A stretch of DNA of 64,000 nucleotides from Loktanella sp. IMCC34160 (GTDB taxonomy: Bacteria > Pseudomonadota > Alphaproteobacteria > Rhodobacterales > Rhodobacteraceae): the NCBI RefSeq assembly GCF_004145845.1, contig NZ_SELP01000001.1:558001-622000 (forward strand). Direction: 5' to 3'. How positions within the stretch are numbered: position 1 is the stretch's first letter; the number at the start of each line of letters is the position of its first letter. Both the position numbers and the translations under genes were made by a program. The notes under the pieces were generated by a model that had not been told where the DNA came from, did no database searches, and saw only the letters and a list, made by a program, of their open reading frames with translations. Of the stretch, positions 36,547-45,343 are shown in pieces.

Positions 36547-36910
36547 TATTTGGCAGCACTGGCCTTCTGCAAGGGAGGCCACGCGGCCTGTGGCCCAGTT
36601 GTGAGAGTAGCAAGCCACTGGCGTAATGACGGGGCGTTCCGCGCCACCTGCGGTCGGCTTGCATCCAAATGACAAAGGTTGCCAAATCTTTTCCACAGCC
36701 CTGTGCACAAATCGGACCGGGGAATCGCCCAAGCGCGTCCCGCCCTCGTGCATCTTGTGACAAATGCGGTGGGGTCTGCTATATCTGGTGCTGGGATGGT
36801 ACGGCCCGAGTTGTCCACAAGACTATCCATAGGGCTATCCACGAGAATACCAAAGTGGCGCAAGCGACATCCGCCCGCTATGACACGCCCAAGGAAAGTC
36901 GGGGCAGGAC
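36547..36910. promoter_or_regulatory. pyrE-dnaB intergenic region with DnaA-box-like repeats
   Basis: A 364-base gap with no credible gene. It carries DnaA-box-like 9-mers: TTTTCCACA (36689), TTGTCCACA (36811), CTATCCATA (36823) and CTATCCACG (36835), against the consensus TTATCCACA. The last three repeat at exactly 12 bases. A possible dnaB promoter is TTGTGA at about 36757 with TATATC near 36780. The boxes lie 70-220 bases before the dnaB ATG. Confidence 0.45.
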
Positions 36911-38401
36911 ATGAACGAGATCACAGTCTTCAATGCGAGCGGCACGGGCGAGGCAAGCGCGGATTCGATGCCCCATTCCATTGAGGCGGAACAGCAGCTT
37001 CTGGGCGCGATCCTGACCAACAACGATATTTTCGACCGGGTCGCGGCGATCATCGGGCCAAAGCATTTCTACGAACCCGTCCATGCCCGCATCTTTGAGA
37101 CCGCCTCGGCGCGGATTTCCAAGAACGCGCTGGCGTCCCCGGTCACGCTCAAGACTTTCCTTGAGGACGACGAGGGGCTGAAGGAACTGGGCGGCCCCGC
37201 CTATCTGGCCCGTCTTGCGGGGGCCGCGATATCCGCCTTCGCCGCGCGCGACTATGCCCAGATGATCTATGACCTTGCCGTGCGGCGCGAGCTGATCCGG
37301 CTGGGGCAGGACATTTCCGGACGCGCCGCCAAGGTCGAGGTGGCCAGCGACCCGAAAGAGCAGATCGTCGCCGCCGAACAGGCGCTGTACCAACTGGCCG
37401 AGCAGGGGACCTCCGAGGGCGGGTTCCAAAGTTTTCTGAAGGCGGTGACCGATGCGGTCAATGTCGCCAACGCGGCTTATCAGCGGGAAGGCGGGCTGGC
37501 GGGCGTCTCCACCGGCCTGATCGACATGGACAAGATGCTGGGTGGTTTGCACAAGTCCGACCTTCTGATCCTTGCCGGCCGCCCATCGATGGGGAAAACC
37601 TCGCTTGCCACCAATATCGCGTTCAACGTGGCCAAGGCCTATCGCAAGGGCAAGTTGCCGGATGGGTCCGAGGGAGCCGTGGATGGCGGCGTGGTCGGGT
37701 TCTTCAGCCTTGAAATGAGCGCCGAACAGCTGGCCGGCCGGATTCTGGCCGAGGCGTCGGAAATCTCGTCGCACAAGATCCGGCAGGGCGATATGGACGA
37801 AGGCGAGTTCCGCCGCTTTGTCGATGCCGCCAAGCAGTTGGAAGCCTGCCCGCTGTTCATCGACGACACCGCCGCGATTCCGATTGCGCAACTTGCCGCC
37901 CGGGCGCGGCGGCTGAAGCGGACCCACGGGCTGGACCTGCTGATTGTCGACTATTTGCAGCTGGTGCGCGGCATGTCCGACAACCGGGTGCAGGAAATCG
38001 GCGAGATTTCCATGGGTCTGAAGGCCATCGCGAAAGAGCTGAACATCCCCGTCATCGCCCTGTCGCAGTTGTCGCGTCAGGTGGAAAGCCGCGACGACAA
38101 GCGCCCGCAGCTGTCCGACCTGCGGGAATCCGGGTCGATCGAGCAGGACGCCGACGTGGTCATGTTCGTGTATCGCGGCGAATACTACAAAGAACGCGAA
38201 AAGCCCGATGACAACAATCTTGAGGCGATGGCGACCTGGCAGGAGGATATGAACCGCCTGCATGCCAAGGCCGAGGTGATCATTGGCAAGCAGCGTCACG
38301 GCCCGATCGGCACGGTGGAGCTGTCGTTCGAGGCGCAGTTCACGCGCTTTGGTAATCTGGTCAAACCCTGGCAGGCACAGGGCGGTGGCGACTTCGGCTA
38401 G
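36911..38401 (+). CDS. dnaB: Replicative DNA helicase
   Basis: A 496-residue hexameric helicase that unwinds DNA at the replication fork. N-terminal domain (about 15-120: HSIEAEQQLLGAILTN), linker, and RecA-type C-terminal motor with Walker A AGRPSMGKTSLA, Walker B LLIVDYLQLVRG, and VIALSQLSRQVESRDDKRP. No intein is present. It is followed by a terminator and then by the catabolic island; in many genomes alr follows dnaB directly. Confidence 0.97.
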   Translation: MNEITVFNASGTGEASADSMPHSIEAEQQLLGAILTNNDIFDRVAAIIGPKHFYEPVHARIFETASARISKNALASPVTLKTFLEDDEGLKELGGPAYLARLAGAAISAFAARDYAQMIYDLAVRRELIRLGQDISGRAAKVEVASDPKEQIVAAEQALYQLAEQGTSEGGFQSFLKAVTDAVNVANAAYQREGGLAGVSTGLIDMDKMLGGLHKSDLLILAGRPSMGKTSLATNIAFNVAKAYRKGKLPDGSEGAVDGGVVGFFSLEMSAEQLAGRILAEASEISSHKIRQGDMDEGEFRRFVDAAKQLEACPLFIDDTAAIPIAQLAARARRLKRTHGLDLLIVDYLQLVRGMSDNRVQEIGEISMGLKAIAKELNIPVIALSQLSRQVESRDDKRPQLSDLRESGSIEQDADVVMFVYRGEYYKEREKPDDNNLEAMATWQEDMNRLHAKAEVIIGKQRHGPIGTVELSFEAQFTRFGNLVKPWQAQGGGDFG

Positions 38402-38989
38402 TCGCCACCCGACCGTTTTCATCCCCAAACGTTAGACAGGATACCGTGCCCGGCACGGTCCGTTCGGCGCGTGGCCCGCGCCCATCCTCCATTTGCAGGA
38501 GTCACTACTCCGGTTTTCCGCCCCGCGATTCTCGGGGGCGGGCTGTTTTTCGTGAACACGGGAAGCACAAATGTTCACAGAAAATGTGCAAAGTTTGGCG
38601 ATGCCCTGTCGCTCTCCCTTAGGTGGTGCGCGGCCTGACATCCACGCCGCCAACTCCGAAACATTCTTAAAAGTGAATTATAACAAATGATTATATGCAA
38701 TTGCCGTTTTGATATTCGTCGGGTTGTCGCGACCTCTGGCGCTGAAATTCTGGCGCCCTGAACATCTCTTCGCCCAAAAGAACAAATGTATTGACAGATG
38801 TGGCAATGTTCACGATGCTGCATCGTCAAAGAGGGTTACTGCCGGGAAGTGATGCTGGAAACCTAGGAAAATAGGCCATCAGCGGAACCTTCCACGCCGA
38901 CCGACCGTCTAGAACAAACGAGCGTCTACTTGTTCAAAATGTTCGTTTGATCTGGTCGAGGCCGGCAGTGAGGGAAAAGGAGACGCCAG
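38402..38989. promoter_or_regulatory. Long intergenic region upstream of the catabolic island
   Basis: No convincing gene lies in these 588 bases, though an AT-rich stretch around 38640-38830 contrasts with the GC-rich neighbourhood. A terminator is at 38518-38550. A good promoter, TTGACA (38791-38796) then 17 bases then GATGCT, is preceded by GAACAAATG. ACGATG-CTG-CATCGT (38812-38826) is a small palindrome at the -10 region. Near the gene, GAACAAACGAGCGT (38912-38925) and ATGTTCGTTTGATC (38939-38952) form an inverted repeat with an eight-base perfect core, a likely SorC-type operator. Confidence 0.55.
38518..38550 (+). terminator. Rho-independent terminator after dnaB
   Basis: CCGCCCC, a loop GCGATTCTCG, GGGGCGG, then GCTGTTTTT. 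It is 117 bases downstream of the dnaB stop on the plus strand. Confidence 0.75.
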
Positions 38990-39901
38990 ATGGCAGAGAT
39001 TTTCGATCACGCGGGAAATCCGGTGAAACACGGGCGGGCCCGGGTCAACGGTATCCGCATGCACTATGTCACCGCGGGGCAGGGCGAGCCGCTTCTGCTG
39101 ATCCACGGCACGCCGAAGACCAGCTTTTACTGGCACAAGCTGTTCCCGCTGCTGACCGAGCATTTCACCGTGGTGGCCCCCGACTTGCGCGGGTTCGGCT
39201 ATACCGACAAGCCGCCGGTTGCCGAGGGCTATGACAGCGGCACCAACGCCAAGGATCTGGCCGAACTGATGACCTATCTGGGTCACGATACGTTCCATGT
39301 GCATGGTGAAGATCGCGGGGCAGAGTTTGCCTATGTCCTAGCGGCGACCGAACGCGAACGGGTCAAGACCCTGTCGTTCTGCGAAATGCTGCTGTCCGGC
39401 GAGGGTCTGGAAGAGGCATCTTTCTTCACGCCCGACAATATCTCGGCCCAGTTCCGCCAGAACGGCGTCTGGGTCTGGCACATCCCCTTCTTCTGGATCC
39501 CGCACCTGCCCGAGATGCTGATTCAGGGCAAGGAACGCGCCTTCTGGGAATTCTGGATCAAGGCCGAAACCTGGAACCCGAACGCGATCACCGAAGAGGC
39601 GATGAACGAATGGGTTGCCTGCCTTCAGGCCCCCGGCGGGCTGCGCGGCACGCTGGAAACCTACCGCGCCGCCTTCAAGAACGCCGAGATTGTGCGCGAG
39701 TTGCGCAAGACTAAGCTGACCCTGCCGATCATGACCGTCGGCGCGCCGGAATTCTTCGGCCCGCTGGTCGAGGCGCAGATGGCCCGCCTGTCCGAAGGCG
39801 TGGAACGCGCCGCGGTCTTCGAGGAATGCGGCCATTCGCTCGCGCTCGAAGCCGAAGGTCGGCTGGCAACCATGCTTCGCGAATTCATGCTGGGCCGCTG
39901 A
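38990..39901 (+). CDS. Alpha/beta hydrolase, epoxide hydrolase/haloalkanoate dehalogenase-like
   Basis: A 303-residue cytoplasmic alpha/beta hydrolase. The oxyanion motif is LLLIHGTPKTS. At the nucleophile elbow, VHGEDRGAEFAY puts Asp108 where epoxide hydrolases and haloacetate dehalogenases have it (usual GHDWGA). DLRGFGYTDKP and the late ECGHSLALE (catalytic His) fit. An ester bond, epoxide or C-halogen bond could be attacked; the substrate is not known. It is first in an apparent operon with a sugar ABC importer, 52 bases ahead of the binding-protein gene, so it may act on the imported compound. Confidence 0.8.
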   Translation: MAEIFDHAGNPVKHGRARVNGIRMHYVTAGQGEPLLLIHGTPKTSFYWHKLFPLLTEHFTVVAPDLRGFGYTDKPPVAEGYDSGTNAKDLAELMTYLGHDTFHVHGEDRGAEFAYVLAATERERVKTLSFCEMLLSGEGLEEASFFTPDNISAQFRQNGVWVWHIPFFWIPHLPEMLIQGKERAFWEFWIKAETWNPNAITEEAMNEWVACLQAPGGLRGTLETYRAAFKNAEIVRELRKTKLTLPIMTVGAPEFFGPLVEAQMARLSEGVERAAVFEECGHSLALEAEGRLATMLREFMLGR

Positions 39902-39953
39902 CGCGGCGGCCCGGACACGGAAAAGACCAAACTTCGAACCCGAGGAGGAACAG

Positions 39954-41132
39954 ATGAAGTTTACCCGCAGAACCCTTATGTCGACCGCCGCCGCCGTGGC
40001 GCTGTCGGGACTGGCCCTGCCGACGCTTGCGCAGGACAACATCGGCGATGTGCGCCACCCGCTGTGGTACACCCCGCCGACCGAGCGGACCCTGGAGTTG
40101 GCCAAGATCGACGACCTGAGCCAGACCGTGGTCAGCCACGGCCCCCGTGGCGAGGAAGGCGTGCTCTACACCGAGATCACCCTGACCGACGAGCAGATCG
40201 AGAAGATCCGCGCCGGCGAATTCACCGCCGCCATCTCGATGGGCTGGCTGGGCGATGACTGGGCCTCGCAGCAGCTGATCGGCCTGAAAGAAACCTTTGA
40301 AAACCTTGGCATCGAAGTGGTTGCCGAAACCAACGCCAACTGGGATGACGCCCGCCAGATCGCCGACCTTGACGCGATTTCGGTCCTCAAGCCCGACCTG
40401 CTGGTGTCGATCCCGCTGAACACCGCCACCACGGCCAACGCCTACCAGAGCATCGCTGATGCGGGCACCAAGGTGGTCTTCATCGACCAGGCCGCCGACG
40501 GGATGCAGCCGGGCGAGGACTATGTGTCGGTGATTTCGTCCGACAACCTTGCGCTGGGCATGTATCTGGCCGACCTGCTGGCCGAATCCATCGGTGGCGA
40601 AGGTGACGTGGCTGCGATGTTCTACGCCAACGACTTCCACGTCGTGAACCTGCGCTACATCGGCTTCATCGCCCGTCTGATGGTCAAGTATCCCGACATG
40701 CAGCTGATCGCGACCGCCGGTCACGACAACCCCAACAAGGGGCAGGAAGTTGCTCAGGCCCTGCTGGCCCGTTACCCCACGCTGGAAGGCGTCTACGGGT
40801 CCTGGTCGATCCCGGCCATGGGTGCCGCTACCGCCGCCCGTATCGCGGGTAAGGATCCGGCGACCTTCCACATCGTGAACGAGAACTTCGACCAGATCGT
40901 CGCGGCCGACATGGCGTCGAACGGCTACATTGCCGGGATTTCGACCCAGCAGCCCTACACCCAGGGTGTGACCGAAGCGACCGCCGGTGCGCTTGCCCTG
41001 ATCGGGGAAAGCCTGCCGTCCTATATCTCGGTGCCGCCGCTGGCCGTGTCCCGCGATAACCTGGCAGAGTCCTACGAGACGATCTATCGGACCCCGCTGC
41101 CCGACGTGATGATGGCCGACCTCAACAATTGA
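39954..41132 (+). CDS. Ribose-type (RbsB-like) sugar/polyol-binding protein 1
   Basis: A 392-residue periplasmic binding protein of the Peripla_BP_4 class. The signal sequence has a twin arginine (FTRRTLMSTAAAVALSGLALP-like, read over residues 3-23) and could use Tat; cleavage is likely after LAQ or ALA. It is longer than usual (about 300-330), owing to an N-terminal extension (about 27-90) before the core ISMGWLGDDWASQQLIGLKE. A GAGGAGGA site precedes the ATG. It is the binding subunit for the ABC genes just downstream; the ligand is unknown, probably a polyol or pentose-like sugar. Confidence 0.88.
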   Translation: MKFTRRTLMSTAAAVALSGLALPTLAQDNIGDVRHPLWYTPPTERTLELAKIDDLSQTVVSHGPRGEEGVLYTEITLTDEQIEKIRAGEFTAAISMGWLGDDWASQQLIGLKETFENLGIEVVAETNANWDDARQIADLDAISVLKPDLLVSIPLNTATTANAYQSIADAGTKVVFIDQAADGMQPGEDYVSVISSDNLALGMYLADLLAESIGGEGDVAAMFYANDFHVVNLRYIGFIARLMVKYPDMQLIATAGHDNPNKGQEVAQALLARYPTLEGVYGSWSIPAMGAATAARIAGKDPATFHIVNENFDQIVAADMASNGYIAGISTQQPYTQGVTEATAGALALIGESLPSYISVPPLAVSRDNLAESYETIYRTPLPDVMMADLNN

Positions 41133-41139
41133 TGCGGCT

Positions 41140-41171
41140 GGCCGGGCACCCCCCTCCCTTGGTGCCCGGCC
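41140..41171 (+). other. Hairpin between binding-protein gene 1 and its ATPase gene
   Basis: GGCCGGGCACC, a ten-base loop and GGTGCCCGGCC form a perfect 11-bp stem eight bases past the stop, followed by CATTTTCCTTTC. It probably protects the upstream message or partly terminates, giving more binding protein than ATPase. Confidence 0.65.
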
Positions 41172-41201
41172 CATTTTCCTTTCAAGACGCAGGAGGCAGA
41201 G

Positions 41202-42695
41202 ATGCAACCGGACGTTCTGACCATGCGGGACATCGACAAGTCCTTCAACAACGTGCCCGTCCTGCGCCGCGCCGGGTTTTCGCTGCGCCGCGGTGAATGC
41301 CACGCGCTGATGGGCGAAAACGGTGCGGGCAAGTCGACGCTGATGAAGATCCTGACCGGCGTCTATCGCCGCGACGCGGGCATCGTCGAAATCGACGGGG
41401 AAGAGGTGACATTTCACGCCCCGCGCGACGCCGAAGCCGCCGGGATCGCGATGATCTTTCAGGAATTCAGCCTGATCCCCACATTGACCGTCGCCCAGAA
41501 CATCTTTCTTAGCCACGAACCGAAGCGCGGCCGTGGCGCCTTTATCCGCGATGCGGAAATGGTGCAGCGCGCCCGCGCCATCCTTGAGGAATTCGGCGAA
41601 GACATCGACCCCCGCGCCCGCGTGGAAGAGTTGAGCGTCGGCGCCATGCAGATGGTCGAGATTGCCAAGGCCCTGTCCAAGAACGCCCGGATCATCGTCA
41701 TGGACGAGCCGACGGCGTCGCTGTCCGAAAGCGAGGTGGAAACCCTGTTCCGCCTTGTGCGCCAGCTAAAGGCGCAGGGCATTTCCATCGTCTATATCTC
41801 GCACCGCATGGCCGAGATCTTCCAGATCTGCGACCGGATCACCGCGATGCGGGATGGGCGCGACATGCTGGTCGCCGAGACCGCCGAGGTCACGATGGAA
41901 GAGCTGATCCGCGCCATGCTGGGATCGGATAGCAGCGCGACCCTTGAATGGATCCCGCGCGAGGTCGATCAGACCAGTCCGCCGGTTCTTGAGGTGGAAG
42001 ACCTGAGTGTTGCCGGAAGTGTCCGCAATGTAAGCTTCAACGTCCGTCCGGGTGAAATCCTTGGCCTTGCCGGGCTGACCGGATCGGGCCGGACCGAGAT
42101 CGTCGAGGCGATCTTTGGCGTCCGCACTCCGACCGGTGGATCAGTGCGGATCGACGGCCGCCCGGTGCGCAGCAACCGCGATGCGATCCAGGCCGGGGTC
42201 GGGCTTGTTCCCGAAGACCGGCGGACGCAGGGGCTGGTTCTGGACCATAGCCTGAAGGACAACGTGATCCTTCCGAACCTGCGGCGCTTTACCCGCAGGG
42301 GACTGGTGCAGGACAAGGCCGCGCGCCGCGCCTCGGAAGCGCAAATTCATGACCTGAAGATCAAGTCCGAACATACCGAACAAGAGGTCCGCCTTCTGTC
42401 GGGCGGCAATCAGCAAAAGATCGTCCTGTCGAAATGGCTGGAACGCAATCCCAAGGTTCTGATCCTCGACGAACCGACCATCGGTGTCGATATCGGGGCG
42501 AAATCGGACCTTGTCCGCAAGATCCGCGAAATCGCCGACGCCGGAACCGCGGTCATCGTGATTTCCTCCGAGTTCGAGGAACTTCTGGCGATCAGCGACC
42601 GGCTTCTGGTCATCTATGATGGCGCCGTGATCGACGACATCCCCCGCAACGACGTGCAATCTGAGGAGGCTCTTCACCATGCAGTCCAAGGCTGA
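41202..42695 (+). CDS. Ribose-type ABC transporter ATPase 1 (RbsA/MglA-like)
   Basis: A 497-residue double ATPase. First domain: Walker A GENGAGKSTLMKILTG, signature LSVGAMQMVEIAKALS (altered from LSGGQ), Walker B IIVMDEPTASLSE. Second domain: LAGLTGSGRTEIVEAIFG (degenerate Walker A) and signature LSGGNQQKIVLSKWL, Walker B LILDEPTIGVDIG. One competent and one degenerate site is normal for this family. It overlaps the permease gene by 17 bases. Confidence 0.93.
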   Translation: MQPDVLTMRDIDKSFNNVPVLRRAGFSLRRGECHALMGENGAGKSTLMKILTGVYRRDAGIVEIDGEEVTFHAPRDAEAAGIAMIFQEFSLIPTLTVAQNIFLSHEPKRGRGAFIRDAEMVQRARAILEEFGEDIDPRARVEELSVGAMQMVEIAKALSKNARIIVMDEPTASLSESEVETLFRLVRQLKAQGISIVYISHRMAEIFQICDRITAMRDGRDMLVAETAEVTMEELIRAMLGSDSSATLEWIPREVDQTSPPVLEVEDLSVAGSVRNVSFNVRPGEILGLAGLTGSGRTEIVEAIFGVRTPTGGSVRIDGRPVRSNRDAIQAGVGLVPEDRRTQGLVLDHSLKDNVILPNLRRFTRRGLVQDKAARRASEAQIHDLKIKSEHTEQEVRLLSGGNQQKIVLSKWLERNPKVLILDEPTIGVDIGAKSDLVRKIREIADAGTAVIVISSEFEELLAISDRLLVIYDGAVIDDIPRNDVQSEEALHHAVQG

Positions 42696-43659
42696 ACCCA
42701 TGCCGCAGCAGCGGCGCCTGCCCACGCTGGGCCGTATCTCGTGGCGCGAGAATATCGTTTACATCTGTTTCGCGGGCGTTCTTGTCTTTTTTGCCCTGAC
42801 CATCGGCGACAAGGGGTTCCTGACGGTTTCGAACCTGTTCAACATCGCCCGGACCACGGCGATGATCGCGGTGATCTCGGTCGCGATGACCTTCATCATT
42901 TCGTCAGGCGAATTGGACCTGTCGGTCGGATCGACGGCGGCACTGTCCGCGCTGGTTTCGGCGCTGGCGATACAGGCCGGTTATGGCTTTGTCGGCGGCG
43001 TTATTGCCGGGCTCTTGTGCGGCGTGGCTGTCGGGCTGGTCAACGGGTTCTTCGTGACCGTGATCTCGATCCCGTCGTTCCTTGTGACGCTGGGGATGAT
43101 GCAGCTGGTCCGCGGGATCGACATGCGCATCACCTATACCAACCCGGTTCCGGTCCGGAACGAGATGTTCGACGCGGTCTTCGGCCCCGGCACGATCGGA
43201 GTGGTTCCGATCCTGTTTCTTTGGGCGCTGGGTGTCGCGGCGGTTGGCCATATCGTGCTGCGCTATACCCCCTTTGGTCGTCAGGTTCTGGCCAGCGGCG
43301 GCAACCGCGTCGCGGCCCGCTATTCCGGGATCAACACCAACCGGACCAAGGTCATCTGCTTCCTGATCACCGGGATGGGCGCCGCACTGGCGGGGATGCT
43401 CTGGACCGGGATGATGGGCACGGCCCGCTACAATTTCGGCGAAGGGGCAGAGCTTGCCGCGATTGCCGCCGTGATCCTTGGGGGCACCAGCCTGTTCGGT
43501 GGCAAGGGCACGATCGTCGGCACCTTTGTCGGCGCCCTGCTGATCGGCACGATCAACAACGGCCTGATCATCATGGGCCTCGATGTGTCCGAACAGATGA
43601 TGGTTGCCGGTGCGATCATCGTGCTTGCAGTGGCCTTTGGAAGGAAACCGGCCCGGTAA
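42679..43659 (+). CDS. Ribose-type ABC transporter permease 1 (RbsC-like)
   Basis: A 326-residue permease of the BPD_transp_2 family with about ten helices. Typical parts are MTFIISSGELDLSVGSTAALSA (split in two helices), GLVNGFFVTVISIPSFLVTLG and GGTSLFGGKGTIVGTFVGALL. It forms the channel for importer 1. The gene ends 76 bases before the convergent FAD dehydrogenase gene, with a terminator between. Confidence 0.93.
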   Translation: MQSKAEPMPQQRRLPTLGRISWRENIVYICFAGVLVFFALTIGDKGFLTVSNLFNIARTTAMIAVISVAMTFIISSGELDLSVGSTAALSALVSALAIQAGYGFVGGVIAGLLCGVAVGLVNGFFVTVISIPSFLVTLGMMQLVRGIDMRITYTNPVPVRNEMFDAVFGPGTIGVVPILFLWALGVAAVGHIVLRYTPFGRQVLASGGNRVAARYSGINTNRTKVICFLITGMGAALAGMLWTGMMGTARYNFGEGAELAAIAAVILGGTSLFGGKGTIVGTFVGALLIGTINNGLIIMGLDVSEQMMVAGAIIVLAVAFGRKPAR

Positions 43660-43687
43660 CACGGGCCGGCCAGGCCGGAACAGGATC

Positions 43688-43725
43688 GGGCGCGGAACCG
43701 TGGGTTGGTTCCGCGCCCGTTCTCG
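43688..43725. terminator. Hairpin terminator between permease 1 and the FAD dehydrogenase
   Basis: GGGCGCGGAACC, a seven-base loop and GGTTCCGCGCCC form a perfect 12-bp stem, followed on the plus strand by GTTCTCGTTCC. It probably ends both converging transcripts. Confidence 0.7.
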
Positions 43726-43735
43726 TTCCAGGCGG

Positions 43736-45343
43736 TCAGGAAAGGGTGGCGATCTCGGCCTCGGTCTGTGCCTTGGTCCAACCCAGCGGCGGGCCGATCA
43801 GGGCGGCCACCTCTGCCGCGACCTGCGGTGTCAGGTCGCCCGACAGCGCCACAAGGGTCCGGCGGCGCAGCAGATCGGCCAGCGTGGCGACCCGTTCATG
43901 CCTGACGAGCCAAAGCAATTCGCGGTCCGAATAGCCGGGCAGGCTGCGTAACGGGGTTTCCCCCGACAGGGTCGCGGCCATGTCTTCGGCCCGCGTGCCG
44001 TAGCGGTCCAGCAGCGCGGCCGCCCGCGCCCGATCAAGACCAGCGTGCGTGGCGACGCGGTCGATCCAGTCCGCGCGGGCTTTCTCTGTGCGGGGGTATC
44101 CCTTGCCGCCACCGATCTGCATCTCGCGGGTGTTGCATTTGCGCGGCCGGCCCAGAAGGGCCAGAATCTTGTCGGTCTCCTGTTCGGCAAAGCCCCGGAA
44201 GGTGGTCCATTTGCCGCCGATCAGGCAATGCACCGGCGTGCCGCCCGGCAGGGTCAGCTCGGCGATGGAATGGTCGCGCGTGACCGCGCCCACGTCCGAG
44301 GCGGCATTTGGCAGGGGCCGGACCCCGCTGAACCGATAGTGGATCTGATCCTCGGTCACCGGGATATCGGGAAAGACCTCGGCCACGACGGCGCAGAGAT
44401 AGGCGGCCTCGGTCGCGTCGCAATGCGCCGCGTCGGGGTCGTCGATGCGGATGTCTGTCGATCCGATCATCACCCGGCCCTGAAAGGGATACAAAAGGTT
44501 CACCCGCCCGTCGCCCGACCCGAAATAGACCATATGGCCATTCAGGGCGTCGAACAGGGCGGGGTTGTCCACCACCAGATGCGCGCCCTTGGACCCGCCC
44601 ATCAGTCGGGCGTTGATCCCCAGGGTCGCGTTGACCCGGTCGATCCAGGCCCCGGCGGCATTGATGATGATCCTTGGCCGGACGCTGCGGGTTTCGCCGC
44701 TGTGGCTGTAGCGGATGATATCGCCCTCGGCCCCCAGAAGCGTGACATGATTCAGGGCGCGTGAGGCGGGGTGCAATGCCTCGCCATCGAGGACCAGTTC
44801 CAGCCCAAGCCGTTCCGCATGGCTGATCTGGCCCTCGTAATAAAGGCCCGCGCCGATAATGCCGCGATCCATCCCGGCGATAGCCTTGTCCAGACCACGG
44901 CGTGACAGCATCCGGTGCGCGGGCATGGCGCGGAACCGCCGCCCATAGATATCGTACAGGGTCAGCCCCAGCCGGGTGATGATCGCGCCCCGGTCATTCA
45001 GCTTTGCCTCGCGCCCGAAGAAGCGCAGGACCGAAGGCAGGATGCCGCCAAACCGGCTGCGCACCGGCAAGACAGAGGGCAGGGGGCGGACGTAGTGGGC
45101 GGCGTTCGACAGCAGCCTGTTGCGTTCCTCGGCGCTTTCCCGGACCAGCCGGAATTCGCCGGTTTCAAGGTATTTCAACCCGCCGTGCATCAGCCGCGAC
45201 GACCCGGCCGAGGCCCCGGCGCAAAAGTCGGTCCGTTCCAGAAGAAGGCAGTCTATTCCTTGCGCGCAGAGATCGCGGAAGGTGCCACAACCGTTGATGC
45301 CACCGCCAAGGATCAGGACATCGACGTCCTGCACCTCACTCAT
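43736..45343 (-). CDS. FAD-dependent polyol-phosphate dehydrogenase (GlpD/EryB-like)
   Basis: A 535-residue flavoprotein of the GlpD family. FAD motif VDVLILGGGINGCGTFRDL, then LLLERTDFCAGASAGSSRLMHGGLKYL (over residues 28-54), PRIIINAAGAWIDRV and the late FSGVRPLP. A C-terminal helical domain (about 390-530) is present. GlpD oxidises glycerol 3-phosphate; EryB of Brucella, in the same family, oxidises erythritol 1-phosphate. In this catabolic setting the second type is likelier. The ATG at 45343 overlaps the dehydrogenase stop by eight bases. No glp genes are nearby. Confidence 0.88.
   Translation of the reverse strand: MSEVQDVDVLILGGGINGCGTFRDLCAQGIDCLLLERTDFCAGASAGSSRLMHGGLKYLETGEFRLVRESAEERNRLLSNAAHYVRPLPSVLPVRSRFGGILPSVLRFFGREAKLNDRGAIITRLGLTLYDIYGRRFRAMPAHRMLSRRGLDKAIAGMDRGIIGAGLYYEGQISHAERLGLELVLDGEALHPASRALNHVTLLGAEGDIIRYSHSGETRSVRPRIIINAAGAWIDRVNATLGINARLMGGSKGAHLVVDNPALFDALNGHMVYFGSGDGRVNLLYPFQGRVMIGSTDIRIDDPDAAHCDATEAAYLCAVVAEVFPDIPVTEDQIHYRFSGVRPLPNAASDVGAVTRDHSIAELTLPGGTPVHCLIGGKWTTFRGFAEQETDKILALLGRPRKCNTREMQIGGGKGYPRTEKARADWIDRVATHAGLDRARAAALLDRYGTRAEDMAATLSGETPLRSLPGYSDRELLWLVRHERVATLADLLRRRTLVALSGDLTPQVAAEVAALIGPPLGWTKAQTEAEIATLS

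Noticed and set aside
38450-38520. Possible tRNA-like fold around CTCC-ATTTGCA-GGAG
   Set aside because: The anticodon stem would be only four pairs, base 37 would be a pyrimidine, and there is no GTTCRA T-loop or matching acceptor stem.
43736-45343. Standard glycerol 3-phosphate dehydrogenase for glycerol use
   Set aside because: No glpK, glpF or glpR is nearby, and the context is a polyol island; kept as GlpD-family with a probable EryB-like role instead.
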